From NCBI GenBank assembly GCA_013335235.1, contig JAAXVZ010000004.1:1-12082 (forward strand): a stretch of DNA of 12,082 nucleotides. The letters are read 5' to 3'. The translations under genes and the position numbers were made by a program. Source of the DNA: Nanobdellota archaeon (lineage in GTDB: Archaea; Nanobdellota; Nanobdellia; Woesearchaeales; GW2011-AR15). Below, one piece after another: positions 1-7,084 of this stretch; positions within the stretch are counted from its first letter, which is position 1, and every line of letters starts with the position of its first letter. The notes beneath the pieces were generated by a model. The model made no database searches, had not been told where the DNA came from, and was given only the letters and a program-made list of their open reading frames with translations.

Positions 1-891
1 GACCAGTTCCTCTGCGGTTTCTCTGTGGAGGTTGAGCCTGAACTGGTCGATATCTTTTTCAGGAAGCACTTTCATATCCATCTTTTCCAGGTTCAGGAAT
101 TGGTTTACAGTCTCCCTGTCATTTGACAAGTATGATACCATTATCTTCCCTATGAGAGGATACCCTCCATGCAAGAGCAGCCTGGACAGTATCTTCATAT
201 ATTCATAATATCTCCTTGTGAAATTGTGCTCATCTTTTACCTTGCTGTAGATATAGCACCTTTCTTTATACGCAAGAGCTGTTTCCATATTCTTTGTCAG
301 GTTATAATATATGCGGAGGGAGAACCATTGGCATATCGCTTCCTCGAACCACTCTATATACATCTGGTCCTTTGACTTGTTCTGGGAGAGGCATGAATGC
401 ATCTGCTCATGTATCAGCAATATTGGCGTGAATGAAGAGCTGACTCTTTTATTAAGGAAATAGACTCCTGCGCCTGCGTTCCCCTCGAATATTGTTATAG
501 ATGATGCACCTTTCAGCTCGAAGCTCTCCAGTCCTTCAGGGAAGCTGTCTTCGAAAAATATCGAACGTGGCTTGAAATCAAGCCCAAGGATCTTTTTCAC
601 TTCCTGCCTGATCTTCGGGAGCATATCCCTCCAAAGCTGCTCGTCAAACTGCTTAGGAACAGTATCAATCCCTTTCCTCAATACCGAGAGGTCAGACTCC
701 AGCAGCAAATTATGCGCAAGCCCCTTCTTTGTCTTGACAATATTTTTTAGCTTGACATCTGTCGCTTCAGAGTATTCATTAGCTTCATTGAAGTGCGTAT
801 CTATAAGCGGATATAGGGTCGGCTTGTGGTACACAAGCCTGCTCCTGAAAAATATATCCTCTATTATCCTTAATTCTGAGAGGTTTATCAT
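1..891 (-). CDS. Putative zinc metallopeptidase-like protein (gluzincin HExxH), partial at the C-terminus
   Basis: The frame stays open for 297 codons from ATG 889-891 to the window edge, so the C-terminus is missing. Residues 161-165 read HEQMH, an HExxH zinc motif at the end of a hydrophobic strand (PILLI). WFEEA follows at 181-185, giving a plausible third ligand, Glu183 or Glu184, 18-19 residues after the second His. This is the gluzincin (thermolysin/M1/peptidase-MA-like) arrangement: two His ligands, a catalytic Glu162 and a downstream Glu. No signal peptide or membrane segment is visible, so a cytoplasmic protein is likely. The ATG lies one base after the stop of the HisA-HisI-HisE gene, so the two are probably co-transcribed and translationally coupled. 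The N-terminal ~150 residues are not recognised. Substrate and activity are unknown; it may be an operon passenger rather than a histidine enzyme. Confidence 0.75.
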   Translation of the reverse strand, partial: MINLSELRIIEDIFFRSRLVYHKPTLYPLIDTHFNEANEYSEATDVKLKNIVKTKKGLAHNLLLESDLSVLRKGIDTVPKQFDEQLWRDMLPKIRQEVKKILGLDFKPRSIFFEDSFPEGLESFELKGASSITIFEGNAGAGVYFLNKRVSSSFTPILLIHEQMHSCLSQNKSKDQMYIEWFEEAICQWFSLRIYYNLTKNMETALAYKERCYIYSKVKDEHNFTRRYYEYMKILSRLLLHGGYPLIGKIMVSYLSNDRETVNQFLNLEKMDMKVLPEKDIDQFRLNLHRETAEELV

Positions 892-892
892 A

Positions 893-2140
893 TCATCCGC
901 CTAACTTTGTTGTTTTTATATAGTTTTTCATTAAATTGCGGACTTCAAGCTCACTTTCTATGTCGTCGTAAGTCAGGCCTTCCCTTTCCATCAAGATGGT
1001 CACAAAATAAAGAAGGTCTGCGACCTCCCACACAAGATTCTCCCTGCTTTTGAACTCTGCTACCTCCTTTGCCTCTTCTCGTATCTTCTCTTTTAGCAGC
1101 GCAGGGTCAGCAATGGCTTTAGCTGTGAAAGTGCCTGTCCCTGCTCTTGACCTTATAATCTCGCTCAATGTCCTTAAGCTAAATCTCTTGTCCCCAAAGC
1201 AGCTATAGGTCCCATTGTGGCAGGAGACACCTCTCTGCCTGACAGTGTAGATCATGGTATCTCCATCGCAGTCGATTTCTACCCTTACCAGCTCCTGTGT
1301 GTTCCCTGAGGTCTTGCCCTTTTCCCAGAGCTCTTTTCTTGACCTAGAGTAATATATGCCTTTTCTCTCTTTCAATGACTTTGTGGCAGATCCTTCAGAG
1401 CTGTATGCAAGCATCAGTGTCTGGCCTTCAGTATCCTTGACTATTGTCGGCACAAGCCCTTTTGAAAAATCGAGCATAGCCACAACGCAGCTTTCAAGGT
1501 CTATCTTTTTTTTGTAGAACGCCATCCCTACTACTGCATCTATCTTCTCTCTTTGCAGCATGATTGCGTCTTCCTGGCTTGATATGCCTCCAGCATACAT
1601 TATCTTTTTTCCTGTTGCTTTCCTTAATTCAACAGCAGTTGGCATATCTATTCCTTTCATCGTGCCTTCGTTGTTGACGCATGTGTAAAGGAAACCTGAG
1701 CAGTATTTCTCTAATTTTTTTGCCAGTTCTATCGGGCTTTGCAGCCCATCCTTCTTCCATCCTTCTGTCACGACCTTATTGTCTCTTGCGTCTAATGCGA
1801 TTATTATTCTCTCTTTCGGAAGCTTTGCAAGGAACTCTGGGTCAGTTCTTGTCCCTATTATCAGCTTCCCTGCTCCAGCTTTCAATAGCTCATATGCAAT
1901 CTCGACAGTCCTTATGCCGCCGCCGACATTGCAGTTGCATATCCTGCATATCTTTTTCACAAGAGCGATGTTGCTTCCCCTGTCAAATGCAGCATCAAGG
2001 TCAATCAGATTTATTTCTGGGAAGACAGAGAACTTTCTCGCAAGTTCAAGAGCATCTTTCTCAAACTCTTTTTTTCTAGGGTCTCCATTGACAAGCTTCA
2101 CAGCTTTTCCGTCCATTAGGTCTATACTTGGGATTATCAT
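893..2140 (-). CDS. hisA-hisI-hisE: Trifunctional HisA-HisI-HisE fusion (ProFAR isomerase / PR-AMP cyclohydrolase / PR-ATP pyrophosphohydrolase)
   Basis: This 415-residue protein joins three enzymes for consecutive steps 2-4 of histidine synthesis. Residues 1 to ~224 are a HisA (βα)8 barrel with general base Asp7 (IPSIDLMDGK), phosphate loop GGGIR (73-77), Asp117 (ALDARD) and YAGGISS (182-188). Residues ~225-318 are HisI: GLVPTIV, LMLAY, YYSRSR, LWEKGKTSGN, the metal-binding DCDGD (290-294) and zinc Cys291, Cys307 and Cys314. Residues ~320-410 are HisE, a MazG-like all-alpha domain with EEAKE (355-359) and EVADLLY (372-378). The HisA/HisI junction has almost no linker. HisI-HisE fusions are common; HisA fused in front is unusual. 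HisA position 158 is Glu where the usual RDGT motif has Asp. ATG 2140 has a GGTGA Shine-Dalgarno a few bases upstream, 19 bases after the hisF stop. Confidence 0.95.
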   Translation of the reverse strand: MIIPSIDLMDGKAVKLVNGDPRKKEFEKDALELARKFSVFPEINLIDLDAAFDRGSNIALVKKICRICNCNVGGGIRTVEIAYELLKAGAGKLIIGTRTDPEFLAKLPKERIIIALDARDNKVVTEGWKKDGLQSPIELAKKLEKYCSGFLYTCVNNEGTMKGIDMPTAVELRKATGKKIMYAGGISSQEDAIMLQREKIDAVVGMAFYKKKIDLESCVVAMLDFSKGLVPTIVKDTEGQTLMLAYSSEGSATKSLKERKGIYYSRSRKELWEKGKTSGNTQELVRVEIDCDGDTMIYTVRQRGVSCHNGTYSCFGDKRFSLRTLSEIIRSRAGTGTFTAKAIADPALLKEKIREEAKEVAEFKSRENLVWEVADLLYFVTILMEREGLTYDDIESELEVRNLMKNYIKTTKLGG

Positions 2141-2159
2141 TTTTTCACCTTTATCTTAT

Positions 2160-2912
2160 TCATCTTACATTCACTTTGTTCTTTTTCAGGTATTTTTTGA
2201 TGTCCTGGATGTTGTATTCACTATTGTGCAGGATCGATGCAACGAGAGCAGCATCTGCCTTCCCTTTTTCCAGCGCATCAAATATCGTTGAAGGATTGCC
2301 TGCGCCAGAGGATGCTATAACTGGAATTTTCACACAGCCTGAGATATTCCTCAGGAGCTCAAGGTCATAGCCTTCCTGTGTTCCGTCCCTGTCAATCGAA
2401 TTCACAAGGAGCTCGCCTGCGCCGAACAGCTCGCACTGCTTTGCGAATAGGACAGCATCGAGCCCAGTCCTCTTTTTTCCGCCGTAGATATATGCCTCAT
2501 AGTTGTACTCTGTCTTCTTTGCGTCTATTGACACGACAATGCATTGCGATCCGAATTTCCTCGATGCCTCTATTATGAGTCCAGGATCAAGGATTGCCTG
2601 GGTGCAGAGTGCAATCTTGTCTGCTCCTGCTCTCAATAGCCCGCTTATTTCCTCTACACTTTTTATGCCGCCGCCGACAGTGAAGGGTATGCGTATCTTC
2701 TCAGCGATCTTTCTAACTAGCTCTACTCTCGTCTTCCTTTTCTCGATTGATGCTGAGATATCAAGGAAACAGAGCTCGTCAGCGCCGTCTCTGTAATACT
2801 TCTCTGCAAGCACTATAGGATCTCCGACTATCTTCAATCTTTTGAACCTTGTTCCTTTCACAACCTTTCCGCCTTTCATGTCAAGGCATGCGATTATCCT
2901 TTTTGTTAGCAT
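2160..2912 (-). CDS. hisF: Imidazole glycerol phosphate synthase, cyclase subunit HisF
   Basis: HisF condenses PRFAR with ammonia delivered by HisH to give imidazole glycerol phosphate (IGP) and AICAR. At 250 residues it is full length. The (βα)8 barrel carries both catalytic aspartates in canonical positions, Asp11 (IACLDMKGG) and Asp130 (VVSIDA), plus Asp176 in NSIDRDGT. Phosphate-binding loops GGGI (80-83) and ASSGAG (200-205) are intact. ATG 2912 overlaps the end of hisH by 7 bases and has a GGTGA ribosome-binding site about 9 bases upstream, so translation is coupled to its complex partner. Nothing suggests loss of function. The cytoplasmic partner is the HisH product encoded immediately upstream. 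Confidence 0.97.
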   Translation of the reverse strand: MLTKRIIACLDMKGGKVVKGTRFKRLKIVGDPIVLAEKYYRDGADELCFLDISASIEKRKTRVELVRKIAEKIRIPFTVGGGIKSVEEISGLLRAGADKIALCTQAILDPGLIIEASRKFGSQCIVVSIDAKKTEYNYEAYIYGGKKRTGLDAVLFAKQCELFGAGELLVNSIDRDGTQEGYDLELLRNISGCVKIPVIASSGAGNPSTIFDALEKGKADAALVASILHNSEYNIQDIKKYLKKNKVNVR

Positions 2913-3511
2913 CTTATGTCACCGAAATTTTTCAGCAATCTCAGCCCGTCCTCTCCTGATTTCTCAGGGTGAAATTGGACAGCGTAGATGTTATCCTTTT
3001 CAACAGCGCTTGCAAACTCTATCCCATAGCCTGTCATTGCCGATATCAGAGAGCTGTCTTCTGGAAGAGCGTAATAAGAGTGCACGAAATAGAAAAATGC
3101 ACTTTTTGGAACGCCTGCAAACAGCCTTGATTTTTTCATCAGCCTGATATCATTCCAGCCTATCTGAGGCACTTTCTGGCTGGTGAATCTGGGAACAGTC
3201 CCTTTGATTATGCCTAATCCCTTTGTTCCTGGGTCTTCTTCTCCTTCATCAAACAGGATCTGCAGCCCGACACATATGCCGAGATATGGTTTCCCTTTTC
3301 TGATCTCAGACTTTATCACTCTATCTAGCTTGCCTGCCTTGAGGTTTGCCATGACATCAGAGAACCTTCCCTGGCCTGGCAGGATGATCCTGTCTGCCTT
3401 AGTGATATCTGCAGGGTCAGATGTTATCTTCGACCCCAGCTTCAGGCAATCCAGGGCGTTCTTCACGCTGCCTGTATTCCCTCCTCCATAATCTATTATC
3501 GCTATCATCAT
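2906..3511 (-). CDS. hisH: Imidazole glycerol phosphate synthase, glutaminase subunit HisH
   Basis: HisH is a class I glutamine amidotransferase that hydrolyses glutamine and passes ammonia through HisF. At 201 residues it has the usual length. The catalytic triad is visible: Cys80 in LGICVGLQ, His181 and Glu183 in QFHPE. PQIGWN (115-120) is a HisH signature. Two motifs differ from the family norm as I recall it. The N-terminal loop reads GNTGSV where GNL.SV is usual. The oxyanion strand reads PGQG (45-48) where PGVG is usual, which may affect how HisF activates the glutaminase. ATG 3511 overlaps the hisB stop (ATGA) and has AGGTG upstream; a second Met follows immediately, so the start is uncertain by one codon. 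Its 3' end overlaps hisF. Confidence 0.96.
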   Translation of the reverse strand: MMIAIIDYGGGNTGSVKNALDCLKLGSKITSDPADITKADRIILPGQGRFSDVMANLKAGKLDRVIKSEIRKGKPYLGICVGLQILFDEGEEDPGTKGLGIIKGTVPRFTSQKVPQIGWNDIRLMKKSRLFAGVPKSAFFYFVHSYYALPEDSSLISAMTGYGIEFASAVEKDNIYAVQFHPEKSGEDGLRLLKNFGDIRC

Positions 3512-4095
3512 ATCACACCTTTTGTGCTTGGTATATCCTCTACCCGTTGATCTATTGCTGCAGCCTGCCTCAGGGCCCTTCCGAAAGCCTTGAATATCGC
3601 CTCTATCCTGTGGTGGTCGTTCCTGCCCTGCGTCAGGAGCTTGATGTGCAAGGTGACTTTTGCTCCCTGGCTGAAGCCTGAAAAAAAATCATACACAAGC
3701 TCTGTCGCAAGGTCGCCTACTTTCTCTCTGTCGAACTTTGCATCGAATGCCAAGAGAGGACGGCCTGAGATGTCGATTGAAACCAGCGCAAGCACCTCAT
3801 CCATAGGCAGTATCGCAGTTCCAAATCTTGTGATGCCTTTTTTATCTACAAGAGCTTTTGAAAAAGCCTCTCCAAGGACAATCCCCATATCCTCCACAAT
3901 GTGGTGCTCATCGACATACAGGTCTCCTTTTGCATCTATCTCTAAGTCAAAGAGCGAGTTCTTGATGAGAAGGTCGAACATGTGGCTCATGAAACCTAGC
4001 GGAATAACGACTTTTGATTTTCCTGAACCATCAAGGTCAATAGATAATTTGATGTCAGTCTCTCTTGTCTTCCTCTCGATCCTTGCAGCTCTCAT
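3508..4095 (-). CDS. hisB: Imidazoleglycerol-phosphate dehydratase (monofunctional HisB)
   Basis: This enzyme dehydrates IGP to imidazole acetol phosphate using two manganese ions. It has 195 residues and no N-terminal phosphatase domain, so it is the dehydratase-only form. The duplicated metal-binding fold is clear: His38 (SHMF), His64-His65 with Glu68 (DEHHIVED), His150 (TLHI), and His161-His162 with Glu165 (NDHHRIEAIFKAFGRALR). PMDE (97-100), SGRP (110-113) and the C-terminal PSTKG are all present. Two positions differ from the usual consensus: the FLDHM motif reads FMSHM (Ser37 for Asp) and the ARHGLFDL-like stretch reads KNSLFDL (Asn46 for His). All presumed metal ligands are kept, so I expect activity. 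ATG 4095 overlaps the upstream stop and has GAGGTG five bases before it. Confidence 0.96.
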   Translation of the reverse strand: MRAARIERKTRETDIKLSIDLDGSGKSKVVIPLGFMSHMFDLLIKNSLFDLEIDAKGDLYVDEHHIVEDMGIVLGEAFSKALVDKKGITRFGTAILPMDEVLALVSIDISGRPLLAFDAKFDREKVGDLATELVYDFFSGFSQGAKVTLHIKLLTQGRNDHHRIEAIFKAFGRALRQAAAIDQRVEDIPSTKGVI

Positions 4096-5792
4096 CTCAG
4101 CACCTCGCAGATTTCGTTAATGCTCTCAAGGACTATTGCAGCGCCTGCAGAGCCAAGCAACCCTTTTGTATTTTCAGAGGGTGATGGAGGGACTATCCCT
4201 ATGCAAGGGATGCCGGCGCTCTTTGCAGCATTGATGTCATCAACAGTATCACCGATGTAAATTGCATTTTTTCCTTTCAATGCTTTTTTTGCAATGAGGA
4301 TACCTTCTGGATCAGGTTTTCCTTCTCTTACATCATCCAACGTGATTATAGTGCTGAAAAATCTTCTCAGGCAGAACTTGTCTATTGTATAATCAGCGTC
4401 TCTTTTCGGCCTGCCTGTGACTATACCCAGCCTGAATCTATTTGATAATCTCTCTAAAATCTCGATATCAATTATCAACTTCTCGTTATCTATCTCTCCC
4501 CCAAGGTATATCTTGTCGAATCTCCTGATGACTTCTTCTTTTGATACAGAGACATTGTTGTCTTTCAGTATCGCTATTGTGCAATCCCAGTCATTGTTCA
4601 GCCCGCCTCTCTCTTTGTACTTCTGGATCTCTTCAAAGCTGACGCTTTTTTCCATGAATGACTCAGCAGTCTTCTTTATCGCGACCCGATAAGATCTAGA
4701 AACGTCAACCAGCACTCCGTCCATGTCAAACAGCAGCGTGTCTAAATTGAGGAGCTTCTGTATTTTTTCAATCTCTGAAACGAGCCTTTTTGACTCTTCG
4801 AGCGTGCCAATGGTTATCCTTGCGCAGCCAGATAGGAGAGGCATGCTGCTCCTGTCCCTTATCAATATGCCCTGTCTCTTCAATATAGAGCATATCTTTT
4901 TCACATCTTCTCCAAAATCTGCAATGAAAAAATTTGCTTGTGTAGGATAGGTCTTTATCTTCAGCCTCCTGAATTCATTGAAAAGGAATTTTTTGCTTTC
5001 CTTTACACTTGAAACATAATCTGATACAAACTTCCAGTCATCCAGTGCAGCATCGAGCGCTATGCAAGCAAGTGCGTTCACAGCAAAAGGCGAACTTATT
5101 TTTTTCAGGTTTGAAATCACTTTCTCATTTGATATAGCTGCGCCAATCCTCACTCCGGCAAGGCCTGCCTGCTTTGAAAATGTCCTTGTGACAGCCAGGT
5201 TATCATACGTCTCAATAAGGTCTATGACAGATTCGCCATAGAAATCAAAGTATGCCTCATCTACAATCACCACGCCTTTTGTCTTCTCTATTATCTCTAT
5301 GATTGCATCTCTCGGTATAACTGTCCCAGTCGGATTATTAGGATTGCAGAGCACGACTGCTTTTGTCTTATCAGAGATCGCTTCCAGGGAAGCGTTCTTA
5401 TCAAAACCAAGATCCTTGCCAAGCAAAACCTTCTTGACTTTTGCTTCCCTTAGTTTTGCATAGAATTCAAACATGGAAAAAGATGGCTCCATCAGGATCA
5501 CCTCTTCATCCTTGTCCAGGTATGCCTCCATCATCAGCCTGAGTGCGTCATCGCTTCCGTTTGTGAGAATGATGTTCCCAGGTTTTATTTTGAGGAAGGA
5601 AGCAAGCTTTCCTACTATATTATATTCAGGATAAATAGATAGGTCTTCAGCAGTTACTCTCCTCAATCTATCAATGACTTTCCTGCTGCATCCTATTGTG
5701 TTTTCCCCAAAGTCAAGCCTAATGTATTTTCTCCTTGATCCCTCTGGGTAATCATATGGTTCAAAACCCTCTACAATCTTCCTTGTTTTCAT
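4092..5792 (-). CDS. hisC: Histidinol-phosphate aminotransferase fused to a HAD phosphatase (probable histidinol-phosphatase)
   Basis: This is a 566-residue two-domain protein. Residues 1 to ~348 are a complete fold-type I aminotransferase (HisC): NPNNPTG (150-156), VDEAY with Asp178 and Tyr181, the PLP lysine Lys207 in TFSKQAG, Arg215 in RIG and Arg325 in RITIG. It converts imidazole acetol phosphate to L-histidinol phosphate. Residues ~350-566 are a HAD subfamily I hydrolase with all four motifs: DMDGVLVD (Asp356, Asp358), IVTGRP (Thr459), GKPDP (Lys492) and IGDTVDD (Asp515, Asp519). The next pathway step is histidinol-phosphate dephosphorylation and no other candidate is in the operon, so the HAD domain is inferred to be that phosphatase; HAD-type archaeal histidinol-phosphatases have been described. 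A sugar-phosphate or housekeeping phosphatase role is not excluded. ATG 5792 overlaps the hisD stop (ATGA), with AGGTGA upstream. Confidence 0.93.
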   Translation of the reverse strand: MKTRKIVEGFEPYDYPEGSRRKYIRLDFGENTIGCSRKVIDRLRRVTAEDLSIYPEYNIVGKLASFLKIKPGNIILTNGSDDALRLMMEAYLDKDEEVILMEPSFSMFEFYAKLREAKVKKVLLGKDLGFDKNASLEAISDKTKAVVLCNPNNPTGTVIPRDAIIEIIEKTKGVVIVDEAYFDFYGESVIDLIETYDNLAVTRTFSKQAGLAGVRIGAAISNEKVISNLKKISSPFAVNALACIALDAALDDWKFVSDYVSSVKESKKFLFNEFRRLKIKTYPTQANFFIADFGEDVKKICSILKRQGILIRDRSSMPLLSGCARITIGTLEESKRLVSEIEKIQKLLNLDTLLFDMDGVLVDVSRSYRVAIKKTAESFMEKSVSFEEIQKYKERGGLNNDWDCTIAILKDNNVSVSKEEVIRRFDKIYLGGEIDNEKLIIDIEILERLSNRFRLGIVTGRPKRDADYTIDKFCLRRFFSTIITLDDVREGKPDPEGILIAKKALKGKNAIYIGDTVDDINAAKSAGIPCIGIVPPSPSENTKGLLGSAGAAIVLESINEICEVLR

Positions 5793-7084
5793 TTTGATTC
5801 ACCTTCAAATCTTTTCATGCATGCGTTCTTGTGGGCTGGCAGGCCTTCCATGTCAGCCAGTGTCCCTATTGTCTCTTTCAATCCTTCAAGCCCGGGCTTT
5901 GTCAGATACTGGATTGTTATCATCTTCAGGAAATCATAGACAGAGAGCCCTGACCTGACCCTGGCAGACTCTCCTGTCGGAAGCACGTGATTGGTTCCAG
6001 AGCAATAATCTCCTGCAGCCTCGCAGCTGTAGCTTCCGAAAAAGACAGACCCTGCGTTCGTGATATCTTTCAGGATGCCTTTCTCATAGCCTATTATTTC
6101 CAAGTGCTCTGGTGCAATAGTGTTCGACAGCTCCACTGCTTGCGTTTTATCTTTCGCAATGATGATGCAGCTATAATTATCAAAAGATTGCCTGATGGTT
6201 TCTTTTGATGACAGCTTCTCTGCCTGGATCGAAAGTTCTTCCTTAACTTCTTCAGCAAGTTTTTTTGAGTCAGTAATCAATATACTTGCTGCAAGAGGGT
6301 CGTGCTCAGCCTGCGCAAGCATATCAGCAGCGACAAATCCTGGTTCTGCCTTCTCTGATGCGATGATCACAATCTCGCTTGGCCCAGCCAGCATGTCTAT
6401 CCCTACTGTGCCATACAGGAGTTTTTTTGCAACTGTGACATAGATGTTCCCTGGGCCGCAAATCTTGTCGACTTTAGGTATTGTCTCAGTCCCGAATGCA
6501 AGGGCAGCGATTGCCTGGGCTCCGCCTATCTTGAATATCCTGCAGGCGCCGGCCATATCAGCAGCGACGATTATCCCTGGGTCTGCTTTTCCGTCTTTTT
6601 TCGGAGGTGTCGTGACAACGATCTCTTTCACACCTGCGATTCTTGCAGGAACGATAGTCATGTACGTTGTCGAAGGCAGGGGATATCTGCCTGCAGGGAT
6701 GTAGCATCCTACTTTTTCTAGTGGCCTCAATATGACGCCGCATTTCACTCCATTTGATATCTCTGTTGTGAAGCCTTTAGGTTTTTGCGCCTGTGCGAAC
6801 TTCTCTACATTTGCTATTGCTGCCTTTATTGCTTTTTTCTGTTTTTCAGTTATCTTGCTGTAGGCTTCCTTGATCTCCTTATCTGAGACAAGGATCTTTC
6901 CAGGCTCAAGCTGAACTTTATCAAACTTGAGCGTAAGCTCAAGCAATGCAGCGTCCCCTCCTTTCTTCACAGAATCAATTATATCCTGCACGCAGGATTC
7001 GACATCTGCGCTGCTGGACCTATTCCTGATCCTGTCAATGAACTCTTTTTGCGTTCCATAATCTATCATCCTGACTTCAATCAT
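5789..7084 (-). CDS. hisD: Histidinol dehydrogenase
   Basis: HisD performs the last two steps, the NAD-dependent four-electron oxidation of L-histidinol to histidine. With the start at ATG 7084 the protein has 431 residues. The zinc and catalytic residues then fall where the family has them: Gln258 and His261 (AQAEHDP), the Glu326-His327 pair (APEHLEI), Asp359 (GDYCSGTNHVLPT) and His418 (LPAHKNA). CGPGN and AGPSE motifs are present. An in-frame GTG at 7093 would consume the AGGTGG ribosome-binding site at 7090-7095, so ATG 7084, five bases after that site, is preferred. The start overlaps the last 8 bases of hisG. No truncation or odd substitution was seen. Confidence 0.97.
   Translation of the reverse strand: MIEVRMIDYGTQKEFIDRIRNRSSSADVESCVQDIIDSVKKGGDAALLELTLKFDKVQLEPGKILVSDKEIKEAYSKITEKQKKAIKAAIANVEKFAQAQKPKGFTTEISNGVKCGVILRPLEKVGCYIPAGRYPLPSTTYMTIVPARIAGVKEIVVTTPPKKDGKADPGIIVAADMAGACRIFKIGGAQAIAALAFGTETIPKVDKICGPGNIYVTVAKKLLYGTVGIDMLAGPSEIVIIASEKAEPGFVAADMLAQAEHDPLAASILITDSKKLAEEVKEELSIQAEKLSSKETIRQSFDNYSCIIIAKDKTQAVELSNTIAPEHLEIIGYEKGILKDITNAGSVFFGSYSCEAAGDYCSGTNHVLPTGESARVRSGLSVYDFLKMITIQYLTKPGLEGLKETIGTLADMEGLPAHKNACMKRFEGESK

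Noticed and set aside
1681..2291. Long plus-strand frames (132 and 170 codons) opposite the HisA region, and similar frames opposite other his genes
   Set aside because: They overlap genes with clear enzyme motifs on the minus strand and show no family signature or start context of their own.
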